13,380 nt of DNA from Planctomycetota bacterium (GTDB lineage Bacteria; Planctomycetota; SZUA-567; H5-PLA8): NCBI GenBank assembly GCA_025355035.1, contig JANXLS010001311.1:1-13380 (forward strand), read 5' to 3'. This document shows, piece by piece, positions 6,555 to 13,380 of the stretch. The position numbers were made by a program, and so were the translations under genes. Numbering within the stretch: the first letter of the stretch is position 1; each line of letters starts with the position of its first letter. The notes below the pieces were generated by a model, which was not told where the DNA came from, did not search any database, and worked only from the letters and a program-made list of their open reading frames with translations.

Positions 6555-6584
6555 TTGCAGTCACGGTTCATGTTGCTGTATGAT
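6555..6584 (+). promoter_or_regulatory. Candidate promoter of the M16 peptidase gene
   Basis: TTGCAG (6555-6560), an 18-base spacer and TATGAT (6579-6584, five of six to consensus) predict initiation around 6591. That is between this box and the GGAGG at 6606. The first ATG of the frame (6580) would lie inside the -10 box, which argues against it as the start. Confidence 0.4.
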
Positions 6585-6605
6585 ACTACGCGTCAATTAT
6601 TTCCC

Positions 6606-6610
6606 GGAGG
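6606..6610 (+). promoter_or_regulatory. Ribosome binding site fixing a TTG start for the M16 gene
   Basis: A perfect GGAGG lies eight bases before the in-frame TTG at 6619. No such site precedes the ATG at 6580. Starting at 6619 puts Lys-His directly before a clean hydrophobic signal core. Confidence 0.75.
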
Positions 6611-6618
6611 ATACCGCT

Positions 6619-9390
6619 TTGCTCAAACACATAGCACTCGTCGTCTCGCTCGTGTCGATCACCTTTTTGTCTCACGCGCTCGAAACAACAACCGCGCCCA
6701 CCGCTCCAGCCGCGCCCACCGTCCCCGCCGCTGTTCTCGCCGCCATGGACGCGCTGCCGTTGCAGGCCCGTCCGCTCGAAATGAAACGCGCGAAGAACGG
6801 CGCGATCTACGCCAAGCTGCGTAACGGCTGCGAACTGCTCGTCCTCGAAAAACACTCCGCGCCCGTCGTCTCCGTGCAAGGCTGGATGCGCACGGGCGGC
6901 ATTCACGAATCGCACTGGGTCGGCGCGGGCCTGAGCCACTTTTGCGAACACATGATGTTCAAAGGCACGACCAAGCGACCGACGGGCGTCCTCGATCAGG
7001 AAATTCGTGGAGCCGGAGGCGACGACAACGCCTACACCAACAGCGAACGCACGGTTTACTACATCACGTGCCAATCCAGCGGCTTCGAAACGTCCTTCAA
7101 TGTACTCGCGGACATGCTCATGGATTCAACCTTCCCGCCAGAAGAAACAGTCAAGGAACACAAAGTAGTTTACAAAGAAATCGAACGTTTCCTCGACAAC
7201 GCCGACGGCGTACTGTGGGAAACATTCGAACAGACGCTCTATCAAGTCCACCCCTACCGCATCCCCGTGCTCGGATACCCCGACCGCTTCCAACGCGTGA
7301 CGCGCGACGAAGTTTGGGGGTACTATCAGGAACGCTACTCGCCCGACATCTGCACATTCGTGGCCGTCGGCGACGTCGATGCGAAAGTCATCATGCCGAA
7401 GATGGCCACGACGCTCGGAGCGTGGGTGCGCAAGAGCGTGCCGCCCGCGCCGATCGAAGAAGAACCCGAACAACTCGCCCCGCGCAGCGTCCAAATCACG
7501 CACCCGCTCTGCCAGGTTCCTAAAATTCAGCTCGGCTATCCAGGCATCGCCCTGCGCAACGACGACCTCTGCCCACTCGACCTCCTCGCCAGCATCCTCG
7601 GCGACGGCCGCTCCAGCCGCCTCTATCGCGAAGTGAAGGACAAGGGCCTCGTCAGCGACATCTCCGCAGCGGATTACACACCGATGTACAAAGGCTATCT
7701 CGTTATCAACGCGACCGTCGAAAGCGGTAAGATGGACGCAGCGCGCGATGCCATTGTGAACGTGATGGAAAGCATGAAAGCGATTCCGCCGACGCCTGCC
7801 GAACTCGCCCGCGCCAAACAGAAAATGAAGACTGCGCGCATCACCTCGCAGATGACCGCCGACGGTCTGGCCGGAGCGCTCGGACAGGACTGGATCGTCG
7901 CCGGCGACCTCGATTTCTCCGACCACTACGTCGAACGCATCCAACTCGTCACCGCCGAAGACGTCGTCCGCGTCGCGAAAAAATACATCGTCGCCCACAA
8001 GCTCAACGTCGCCATCATGCTGCCCAAAGAAGAGTTCAAAGAACAAGCCGCCACCGCAAAAAAAGATGCCCCCGCCGACACCGCTTTACAGGACGAATTG
8101 AAAGCGCTCCAAGCCAATCCGGATGTGGAAGGCGCGACGCTGCTGGCCGACAAAGCCGTTTTTGAATTCAAACTGAAGTCGAACGGAATCCGCGTCGTCG
8201 TGCGCGAAGACCGCTCCCTGCCGCTGGTCAGCTTCACCGTCGCGTCGCTCGGCGGAACGCGCTGGGAGCCGGCTGAATTGGGCGGCTCCGGAAATCTGAT
8301 GGGTTCGATGCTCGATCGCGGAACGATCGCACGCAGCAAATTGAAGATCGCCGAAGAATCTGAAAACATCGGTGCAACCGTGGGCAGTTTTGCGACCAAA
8401 ACATCGTTCGGCCTCAGCGCAACGGGACTCATGCAGGACGCGCCGAAGTTGATCGAACTGGCCGCTGACTGCATGCTGAATCCATCATTTTCCAATGAGG
8501 AATTGACACTGCTCAAGCAGGAGACGCTGCAAAACATCGCGCAGGAAGACGAGTCGATCACGACGATGAACATGAAGGTGCTGCGCCCCCTCCTTTATGG
8601 AAATCACCCGTCCTCGCGTCAATTAATGGGGACGCGCGAATCCGTCGAAAAAATCAACGCCGACGACTTGAAAAAAATCCACAAAGCCTGGGTCCAACCC
8701 GAGAATCTGGCCATCGGAGTCGCTGGGGACGTTTCTGCACTGGATGCCGTGAAGTTGATCAAAGCACAATTCGGCGACCTGAAGGCTGGTTCATTCCAAG
8801 CGCCAACCGTCCCGCCAATACCGGACTTGACTCAAGGCGTTTCCGGCGAAACAACGAAGGAAGGCATCAAAGGCGCAGTGCTGACTCTCGGCTTCCGAGG
8901 CGTCGATTCAAAAAGTCCTGACCGCGAACCCCTCGAATTAATCGGCAACCTGCTCTCCGGTTTGGGCGGACGTCTGAGCATCGCGTTGCGCGAAAAGCAA
9001 GGACTCGCGTACGAAATCTCCGTACACAGCGATTCGCAACTCGATGGCGGATCAATGATTTTCTACATCAAGACCGACAATAAATCGCTGGACCTGTCGC
9101 TCGACGGCATGTGGAAAGAAGTCAATAAACTCCGCGCCGAAGCCGTCCCGGCAAAAGAACTCGATTCGATCAAGAACTTCCTCTCCGGAAATGAAGCGAT
9201 CGAATTGCAGAGCCAGCCTGGCGTCGCCACGCGCCTGGCCCTCTCGCAACTCTACGGCGAAGGAGCCGCCAAAGTCTTCGCCCGAAAAGACCGCCTCGAA
9301 AAAGTCACGCCAGATCAAATTCAAGCGGCGGCAAAGAAGTACCTCGGCCCGGAGAAATGGGCGAAGGCGATTTTGAAAGCGAAAGAGTAG
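6619..9390 (+). CDS. Secreted M16-family zinc peptidase, two-module polypeptide
   Basis: This 923-residue exported metallopeptidase of the pitrilysin/insulinase type (M16) probably acts in the periplasm or envelope on peptides. The signal peptide (LKHIALVVSLVSITFLSHA) is followed by an Ala/Thr/Pro-rich linker. The first module has the inverted zinc motif H107-F-C-E110-H111 and the third ligand E187 (VVYKEIERF), so it should be active. The second module (from about residue 515) has GGSGNLMG at 555-562 where HxxEH would be. It is therefore the non-catalytic partner, and it keeps the substrate-binding GGRLSIALREKQGLAYE region (about 783-800). Many bacteria encode these halves as two adjacent proteins; here they are joined to form the clam-shell chamber in one chain. 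Transcription is divergent from the isomerase gene and ends near a GC hairpin at 9398. Confidence 0.93.
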   Translation: MLKHIALVVSLVSITFLSHALETTTAPTAPAAPTVPAAVLAAMDALPLQARPLEMKRAKNGAIYAKLRNGCELLVLEKHSAPVVSVQGWMRTGGIHESHWVGAGLSHFCEHMMFKGTTKRPTGVLDQEIRGAGGDDNAYTNSERTVYYITCQSSGFETSFNVLADMLMDSTFPPEETVKEHKVVYKEIERFLDNADGVLWETFEQTLYQVHPYRIPVLGYPDRFQRVTRDEVWGYYQERYSPDICTFVAVGDVDAKVIMPKMATTLGAWVRKSVPPAPIEEEPEQLAPRSVQITHPLCQVPKIQLGYPGIALRNDDLCPLDLLASILGDGRSSRLYREVKDKGLVSDISAADYTPMYKGYLVINATVESGKMDAARDAIVNVMESMKAIPPTPAELARAKQKMKTARITSQMTADGLAGALGQDWIVAGDLDFSDHYVERIQLVTAEDVVRVAKKYIVAHKLNVAIMLPKEEFKEQAATAKKDAPADTALQDELKALQANPDVEGATLLADKAVFEFKLKSNGIRVVVREDRSLPLVSFTVASLGGTRWEPAELGGSGNLMGSMLDRGTIARSKLKIAEESENIGATVGSFATKTSFGLSATGLMQDAPKLIELAADCMLNPSFSNEELTLLKQETLQNIAQEDESITTMNMKVLRPLLYGNHPSSRQLMGTRESVEKINADDLKKIHKAWVQPENLAIGVAGDVSALDAVKLIKAQFGDLKAGSFQAPTVPPIPDLTQGVSGETTKEGIKGAVLTLGFRGVDSKSPDREPLELIGNLLSGLGGRLSIALREKQGLAYEISVHSDSQLDGGSMIFYIKTDNKSLDLSLDGMWKEVNKLRAEAVPAKELDSIKNFLSGNEAIELQSQPGVATRLALSQLYGEGAAKVFARKDRLEKVTPDQIQAAAKKYLGPEKWAKAILKAKE

Positions 9391-9397
9391 CCCTTCT

Positions 9398-9436
9398 CCC
9401 CTCTCCCCTTGCGGGAGAGGGGTTGGGGGTGAGGGG
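9398..9436. repeat. GC hairpin plus G-run segment (dispersed-repeat-like, terminator-like)
   Basis: CCCCTCTCCC (9398-9407) pairs perfectly with GGGAGAGGGG (9413-9422) around the loop CTTGC, seven bases after the M16 stop codon. TTGGGGGTGAGGGG follows. The combination resembles a CTCTCCC/GGGAGAGGGGTTGGGGGTGAGGG-type repeat I recall from many bacterial genomes. Four G-runs (9413-9415, 9419-9422, 9425-9429, 9433-9436) separated by 2-3 bases fit a G-quadruplex pattern on the plus strand. There is no T-run, so it is not a classical terminator, though it could slow polymerase or protect the mRNA end. Confidence 0.6.
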
Positions 9437-9504
9437 TATCATGCGTTAACACATCTCGCGTACATTGTCACAAACCCAGATTCGATCCCTCGCCTACTTT
9501 TGTG

Positions 9505-9532
9505 TTGAAACGGGCTCGTGATTTACTAAACT
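9505..9532 (+). promoter_or_regulatory. Candidate promoter of enolase
   Basis: TTGAAA (9505-9510), a 16-base spacer and TAAACT (9527-9532) lie in an AT-rich stretch before the ribosome site. The -35 is fair and the -10 is weak. Confidence 0.3.
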
Positions 9533-9566
9533 TTTCATATCCGATTTTTTTGAAAAACTCATTTTT

Positions 9567-9572
9567 GAGGAG
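9567..9572 (+). promoter_or_regulatory. Enolase ribosome binding site (GAGGAG)
   Basis: GAGGAG lies eight bases before the ATG at 9581. Its first bases can pair in a small CTCA-TTTT-TGAG hairpin (9558-9569), which might modestly affect translation. Confidence 0.75.
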
Positions 9573-9580
9573 TGTAGTGG

Positions 9581-10879
9581 ATGTCCGAAATCATTGAAGT
9601 GCACGGCCGCCAGATTCTCGATTCCCGTGGCAACCCCACGGTGGAAGTCGAAGTGTTCCTGGAAAGCGGTTCCCAAGGTCGCGCCGCTGTCCCCTCAGGC
9701 GCATCGACGGGCGCGCACGAAGCCGTCGAATTGCGTGATGGCGACAAGAAGCGCTATCTGGGCAAGGGCGTGCTGAAAGCCGTCAAGAACATTAACGACA
9801 TCATCGGACCGGAGATTCTCGGTCTCGACGCCAACGATCAGCGCGCCGTTGACGCCGCGATGTTGAAAATCGACGGCACGGAAAACAAAGGCAAGCTCGG
9901 CGCCAACGCGATTCTCGCCATTTCGATGGCCACCGCCAAGGCCGCCGCAAGCGACGCCGGTCTGCCGTTGTATAAGTACATCGGTGGCTGCAACGCTCAC
10001 ACACTCCCCGTCCCGATGATGAATATCATCAACGGCGGCCAGCATGCCGACAACAACGTTGACATGCAGGAATTCATGATTCTTCCCGTCGGTGCTCCGA
10101 CCTTCTCCGAAGGTCTGCGCATGGGCGTCGAAGTCTTCCACAGCCTGAAGAAGGTGCTGCACGACAAGGGCCTCAACACAGCGGTGGGCGACGAAGGCGG
10201 TTTCGCTCCGGATTTGAAGTCCAACGAAGAAGCCGTTCAGGTTATCATGCAGGCGATCGAAAAGGCCGGCTACAAGCCCGGCGACGACATCTGCCTCGGC
10301 CTCGACTGCGCCGCGACGGAATACTACAGCGCCGAAAAGAAAATCTACACGCTCGACGGCGAAAAAGAACACAAGGAAAAAACCGGCGACGAAGTCGTCG
10401 AAATGCTCGCATCCTGGTGCGCGAAGTACCCGATCATCACGATCGAAGACGGCTGTTCAGAAGATGACTGGGACACGTGGAAGAAGTTGACGGTCAAGCT
10501 CGGCACGAAGATCCAGCTCGTCGGCGACGATTTGTTCGTCACGAACGTGAAGCGCCTGGGCAAGGGCATCGCCGAGGGCATCGGCAACTCGATCCTCGTC
10601 AAGGTCAACCAAATCGGCAGCTTGACGGAAACGCTGGAAGCGATCGAAATGGCCAAGCGCGCACGCTACACCGCCGTGATCAGCCATCGCTCGGGCGAAA
10701 CAGAAGACACGACGATTGCCGACATCGCCGTGGCGACCAACGCGGGCCAGATTAAGACCGGTTCCGCCAGCCGCACCGACCGCATCGCGAAATACAACCA
10801 ACTCCTGCGCATCGAAGAAGCGCTGGGCGATGCCGCCGAATACCTCGGCCGCAAAGCGTTCTACAACATCAGCCGCTAA
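9581..10879 (+). CDS. eno: Enolase (phosphopyruvate hydratase)
   Basis: Cytoplasmic glycolytic enzyme converting 2-phosphoglycerate to phosphoenolpyruvate, and the reverse in gluconeogenesis. The 432-residue length is normal. Key residues are all present: E205 (GDEGGFAP, acid/base), metal ligands D242 (CLGLDCA), E289 (ITIEDG) and D316 (VGDDLF), the catalytic base K341 in the signature LVKVNQIGSLTET, SHRSGETED, and K392 in IKTGSASRTDR. The N-terminus carries the expected ILDSRGNPTVEVEV and the mobile loop SGASTGAHEA. The start is fixed by GAGGAG eight bases upstream. The gene appears to be transcribed alone, with its own leader and a strong intrinsic terminator 30 bases after the stop. Nothing is missing or unusual. 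Confidence 0.98.
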   Translation: MSEIIEVHGRQILDSRGNPTVEVEVFLESGSQGRAAVPSGASTGAHEAVELRDGDKKRYLGKGVLKAVKNINDIIGPEILGLDANDQRAVDAAMLKIDGTENKGKLGANAILAISMATAKAAASDAGLPLYKYIGGCNAHTLPVPMMNIINGGQHADNNVDMQEFMILPVGAPTFSEGLRMGVEVFHSLKKVLHDKGLNTAVGDEGGFAPDLKSNEEAVQVIMQAIEKAGYKPGDDICLGLDCAATEYYSAEKKIYTLDGEKEHKEKTGDEVVEMLASWCAKYPIITIEDGCSEDDWDTWKKLTVKLGTKIQLVGDDLFVTNVKRLGKGIAEGIGNSILVKVNQIGSLTETLEAIEMAKRARYTAVISHRSGETEDTTIADIAVATNAGQIKTGSASRTDRIAKYNQLLRIEEALGDAAEYLGRKAFYNISR

Positions 10880-10908
10880 ATGGTGAAGATCCGAACCTGT
10901 TTTAAGGG

Positions 10909-10940
10909 ACGCGCCGCTCAATCGAGCGGCGCGTTTTTTT
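10909..10940 (+). terminator. Intrinsic terminator of enolase
   Basis: ACGCGCCGCTC (10909-10919) pairs perfectly with GAGCGGCGCGT (10924-10934) around AATC and runs into a seven-base T tract. It is a textbook rho-independent terminator. Confidence 0.95.
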
Positions 10941-11136
10941 GATTGTGCTAATACAGCGGAAATTGTTCGTCAATGAATTGGGAGTCCTGCGGGCAATCGA
11001 TCCCAAAACCGGATTAATTCTTCCGCGTTCCGCCGCCGAATACAAAGTGATCGCCGAACGCGCATCCGACGCTCGTCGTGCCGCGGAAGATGAAATCACC
11101 CGTTTAAAAAACGAGTTGGACCGTCTTCGAAAATAG
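10939..11136 (+). CDS. Small coiled-coil protein of unknown function
   Basis: I do not recognise this protein. The longest frame starts with TTG at 10939, overlapping the last T bases of the enolase terminator. GTG at 10945 or TTG at 10963 are alternatives, and no clear ribosome site supports any of them. The protein (up to 65 residues) has a short hydrophobic start and a DPKTGLILPRS turn. A charged helix follows (about residues 33-65, ending EITRLKNELDRLRK) with leucine/isoleucine heptad spacing typical of a coiled coil. The DPxTG-plus-coil layout faintly resembles the C-terminal tail of Uma2-family proteins, so a remnant of such a gene is possible. Coding-like codon use and a terminator directly after the stop favour a real gene. 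Expression would need read-through from enolase or an unseen promoter. Confidence 0.5.
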   Translation: MIVLIQRKLFVNELGVLRAIDPKTGLILPRSAAEYKVIAERASDARRAAEDEITRLKNELDRLRK

Positions 11137-11162
11137 TCCTGCAATTTTATTTATTTCCCACG

Positions 11163-11190
11163 AAAAAAGCGGACTCGCGTCCGCTTTTTT
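11163..11190. terminator. Bidirectional terminator between the small ORF and clpP
   Basis: AAAAAAGCGGAC (11163-11174) and GTCCGCTTTTTT (11179-11190) are perfect inverted copies around TCGC. The GCGGAC core has an A-run on one side and a T-run on the other, so it can stop transcription from both the small ORF and the opposing clpP gene. Confidence 0.93.
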
Positions 11191-11221
11191 TGCTTCCAAT
11201 CTTTTGCCGTCGTTCAATTCT

Positions 11222-11803
11222 TTAGTGCGACTTCAGCACTTCGTCGATGAGCCCATATTCCTTGGCCTGATCGGCGGACATGAAATAATCGCGGTCGCTA
11301 TCCTTTATGATGCGATCCAGCGCCTGGCCCGTGTGCTTGGCGTACAGTTCGTTCAATGAGCTTTTCAAGCGGATGATTTCTTCAGCCTGAATCACGATGT
11401 CGGACGCCGTTCCCTGCGCGCCGCCCCACGGCTGATGGATCATGATCCGCGCGTGTTGCAATGCGAACCGTTTGCCCTTCGCTCCGGCCGCCAGCAGGAA
11501 CGCGCCCATGCTCGCCGCCTGGCCTACGCAGTACGTCGCAACGTCGTTGGTTATGTGCTGCATCGTGTCATAAATCGCCAATCCCGCCGTCACCGAACCG
11601 CCCGGCGACATGATGTACATCTCAATGTCGGCTTCCTTGTTTTCGAGCTGCAGATACAGCAACTGCGCCACGATGATCGCGGCGGATACGTCCGTGATCT
11701 CGGTGTCCATGAAAATAATGCGATCTTTAAGCAGTCGGCTGTAAATGTCCCACGAACGTTCGCCCCGTCCCGTTCGTTCGATGACACTTGGAATAATGGC
11801 CAT
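11222..11803 (-). CDS. clpP: ATP-dependent Clp protease proteolytic subunit
   Basis: Serine peptidase that forms the double-ring chamber of the Clp protease and degrades proteins fed by ClpX or ClpA/C unfoldases. The 193-residue length is normal. The catalytic triad is S98 (GQAASMG), H123 (MIHQPWGG) and D172 (DSDRDYFM), matching the usual spacing. The oxyanion/substrate strand SPGGSVTAG (66-74) is intact. The ATG at 11803 gives the standard MAIIPSVIERTGRGERSWDIYSRLL-type start. GGAG (11818-11815) lies 11 bases upstream, a little far. The protein begins close to its mature N-terminus, with little or no propeptide. It follows the trigger factor gene in the same direction after 166 non-coding bases, the conserved tig-clpP order. 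The usual third gene clpX is absent: a bidirectional terminator follows instead. Confidence 0.97.
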   Translation of the reverse strand: MAIIPSVIERTGRGERSWDIYSRLLKDRIIFMDTEITDVSAAIIVAQLLYLQLENKEADIEMYIMSPGGSVTAGLAIYDTMQHITNDVATYCVGQAASMGAFLLAAGAKGKRFALQHARIMIHQPWGGAQGTASDIVIQAEEIIRLKSSLNELYAKHTGQALDRIIKDSDRDYFMSADQAKEYGLIDEVLKSH

Positions 11804-11969
11804 TATCGACAGATCTCCATTCGCCTACGTTTCTTCTTCGCCGCTCTCGGCCGCGCGTTCGATGCGCCTTTTATCAGACGCACCGCCAGCGAGAACCGTG
11901 AACTAAAAATTCACGTGCACCGCATTTTTTAACGATCTTTCCAGCGCGTTATTCAACGCGCCTGACGGC

Positions 11970-13380
11970 TTATCCGTGGGCATGCCCCGCGTCGCCATGG
12001 TCGTGACCGCAGTCATGCCCGGCTGTTTGACCCATCGCTCCGTGATCGTGTCCACAATCGTGCCCGGCTTCATGAGCGTGTTCGTGCCCCGCTTCATGCC
12101 CGGCATCGGCAAGTGCTGCGTGTTCGTGTCCGTCGTGGTCATGGCCTTCGTGACCGCCTTCGTTCGTGAACGGCTTGCGCGGAACAACCGCGACGTCGGC
12201 GCAGTCGGTGATGAACTCCATCGCCTTCTTAAAGCGAATGTTCGTCTCGATCTGCTGGAGCTGGCCTTCGTCAGCCATCTTGTCGAACAATTGCTGAACC
12301 GGCACATTCTGCTGGCGCGCCATGCTCACGATAACATCATCGACTTCTTCGTCTTCAGCGACCAGATTTTCTTTGTCGGCAATCGCGGAGAGGATGAAGA
12401 AGCGGCGCAATTCTTTCTTGCCGAATTCCATCGACTGAGCCGCCATCATTTCGCCGGTGACACCCAGCGCTTCCGGCGTGATGCCCATCTGGCTCATTTG
12501 CTGGATGTTCTGGCGCATGTTGTTCGACGCCGCCGCAGTCAGCGCGCGCTTGGGCATTTCGAACGATACTTTGTCTTCGATCTGCTTGAGCAGCGAGTTG
12601 CTGACGCGATCCATGATCGTGTCGCGAACTTTTTGCAGCAGCGACGAGTGGACGCGATCCTTCAGCGCCGCGACGTCGTTCATGCCGACTTTCTTGGCCA
12701 ATTCGTCGTCGATCGGTGGAAGCTGGAGAACGCGCACTTCCTTGACTTCAAATTCGATCGTCGCTTTTTTGCCCTTGTGCTCAACAGCGGGAAAAATTTC
12801 GGAGAGCGTTTCTTCAATGACGCGCTTCTCGCCCTTTTTCGCGCCGAGCAGATATTTTTCGCCGAGATGCGCGTGGGCTCCGAAGACGTGTCCGTCCACG
12901 CAGAGCAAACGAGCGCCTTCTTCCGTGTGGACTTCGGCACCGTCAACCAGGATGCGCAACACGCCGGTCGCGCTGTCCTTGTTGGCGATCGCGTGATCGT
13001 CAGCGGCGGGACCTTCTTCAGCGAAGCGTTCGCGGATGCCATTCAACGCGCTTTCGGTTTCTTCCGGAAGCACGTCGATTTCTTCTTGTTCGGTCTTCAA
13101 ACCTTTGTATTCCGGAAGTTCGAAATCCGGGAAGACTTCCGTTTTGAATTCGAACGTGAAGGGCTGGCCGCGAACAGCGACGATCGATTCTGGCGCTTCG
13201 AATTGCGGTTCGCCGATCGTGTTCAAATCCGCTTTGTCGATCGCGGAATAAACGGCGCGCTGCAGCAAATTGCCGGCGACCTGCCGTTTGACATCCGCGC
13301 CGAACTTGCGTTCGACGACTTCGCGCGGGACCTTTCCCGCTCGGAAACCGGGCAGGTTGACCTTGCCGGCGAGTTCGCCG
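11970..13380 (-). CDS. tig: Trigger factor (N-terminal end outside window) with histidine-rich tail
   Basis: Ribosome-associated chaperone that meets nascent chains at the exit tunnel. The frame continues to the right edge: the last visible codons encode GFRAGKVPREVVERKFG, the ribosome-binding signature, so roughly 30 N-terminal residues are missing. The first in-window start candidate (TTG at 13268) is not the real start. In order there follow the rest of the ribosome-binding domain, a FKBP-like domain region with poor conservation around the usual IPGFE segment, and a helical C-terminal chaperone domain (SFEMPKRALTAAAS, RRFFILSAIADKENL, DDVIVSMARQQNVP). The protein then runs on into a 63-residue His-rich tail. 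At least 469 residues are visible, against about 430 in a typical full-length trigger factor. It is upstream of and co-directional with clpP, consistent with a tig-clpP operon. Confidence 0.95.
   Translation of the reverse strand, partial: GELAGKVNLPGFRAGKVPREVVERKFGADVKRQVAGNLLQRAVYSAIDKADLNTIGEPQFEAPESIVAVRGQPFTFEFKTEVFPDFELPEYKGLKTEQEEIDVLPEETESALNGIRERFAEEGPAADDHAIANKDSATGVLRILVDGAEVHTEEGARLLCVDGHVFGAHAHLGEKYLLGAKKGEKRVIEETLSEIFPAVEHKGKKATIEFEVKEVRVLQLPPIDDELAKKVGMNDVAALKDRVHSSLLQKVRDTIMDRVSNSLLKQIEDKVSFEMPKRALTAAASNNMRQNIQQMSQMGITPEALGVTGEMMAAQSMEFGKKELRRFFILSAIADKENLVAEDEEVDDVIVSMARQQNVPVQQLFDKMADEGQLQQIETNIRFKKAMEFITDCADVAVVPRKPFTNEGGHEGHDHDGHEHAALADAGHEAGHEHAHEAGHDCGHDHGAMGQTAGHDCGHDHGDAGHAHG
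11973..12161 (-). repeat. His/Cys/Asp-rich repetitive C-terminal tail of trigger factor
   Basis: These 63 codons hold 17 His, 2 Cys and 8 Asp, with the decapeptide AGHDCGHDHG present twice and many GHEH/GHDH units. The underlying DNA is imperfectly repetitive, which suggests growth by slippage. The composition resembles the metal-binding tails of SlyD-type nickel chaperones, but I know of no standard trigger factor domain like this. Confidence 0.9.

Noticed and set aside
11897..11915. CGTGAA/TTCACG hairpin between tig and clpP as a terminator
   Set aside because: Only six base pairs and no T-run in the direction of transcription; too weak to support termination between two genes usually co-transcribed.
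1..13380. tRNA, rRNA or known riboswitch
   Set aside because: I saw no cloverleaf with a TTCGAATC-type arm, no rRNA-like segments and no riboswitch core that I recognise in the non-coding gaps.

Overview
The window is a bacterial chromosomal segment of moderately high GC (high fifties percent by eye). Its housekeeping genes are enolase, ClpP and trigger factor. It also has a secreted GH42-like sugar hydrolase, an AP-endonuclease-type sugar isomerase, a secreted double M16 peptidase and an IS110-family element. This mix, with TTG/GTG starts and strong GGAGG-type ribosome sites, suggests a polysaccharide-degrading PVC-group bacterium (Lentisphaerae/Verrucomicrobia/Kiritimatiellae) or a neighbouring candidate phylum. 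That placement is an inference from gene content; no rRNA is present.

Layout: 1-1203 is the transposase of an IS110/IS1111-type element whose left end lies outside the window. Downstream are about 500 bases of non-coding DNA rich in hairpins, including two adjacent long stem-loops (1534-1617) that make a good bridge-RNA candidate. The probable right end is near 1710. Bases 1711-2196 are non-coding. A 1030-residue secreted GH42-like protein (2197-5289, +) converges with a sugar phosphate isomerase/epimerase-like gene (5617-6447, -). Between them lies a 204-bp quasi-palindrome (5359-5562) carrying four consensus DnaA boxes in mirror-symmetric arrangement, the most unusual object in the window. 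The isomerase gene diverges from an M16 zinc peptidase gene (6619-9390, +), and a perfect inverted repeat that looks like an operator lies in the divergent spacer.

Enolase (9581-10879, +) follows with its own ribosome site and a textbook terminator. Next comes a 65-codon coiled-coil ORF (10939-11136, +), then a bidirectional terminator shared with the opposing tig-clpP pair (13380-11222, -). Trigger factor runs off the right edge and ends in an exceptional 63-residue His/Cys/Asp-rich tail with 17 histidines, which looks like a metal-binding domain.

Functionally, the GH42-like protein and the isomerase fit carbohydrate capture and processing, enolase fits glycolysis, the M16 protein fits envelope proteolysis, and trigger factor with ClpP forms the usual protein folding and quality-control pair. 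clpX is not next to clpP here.
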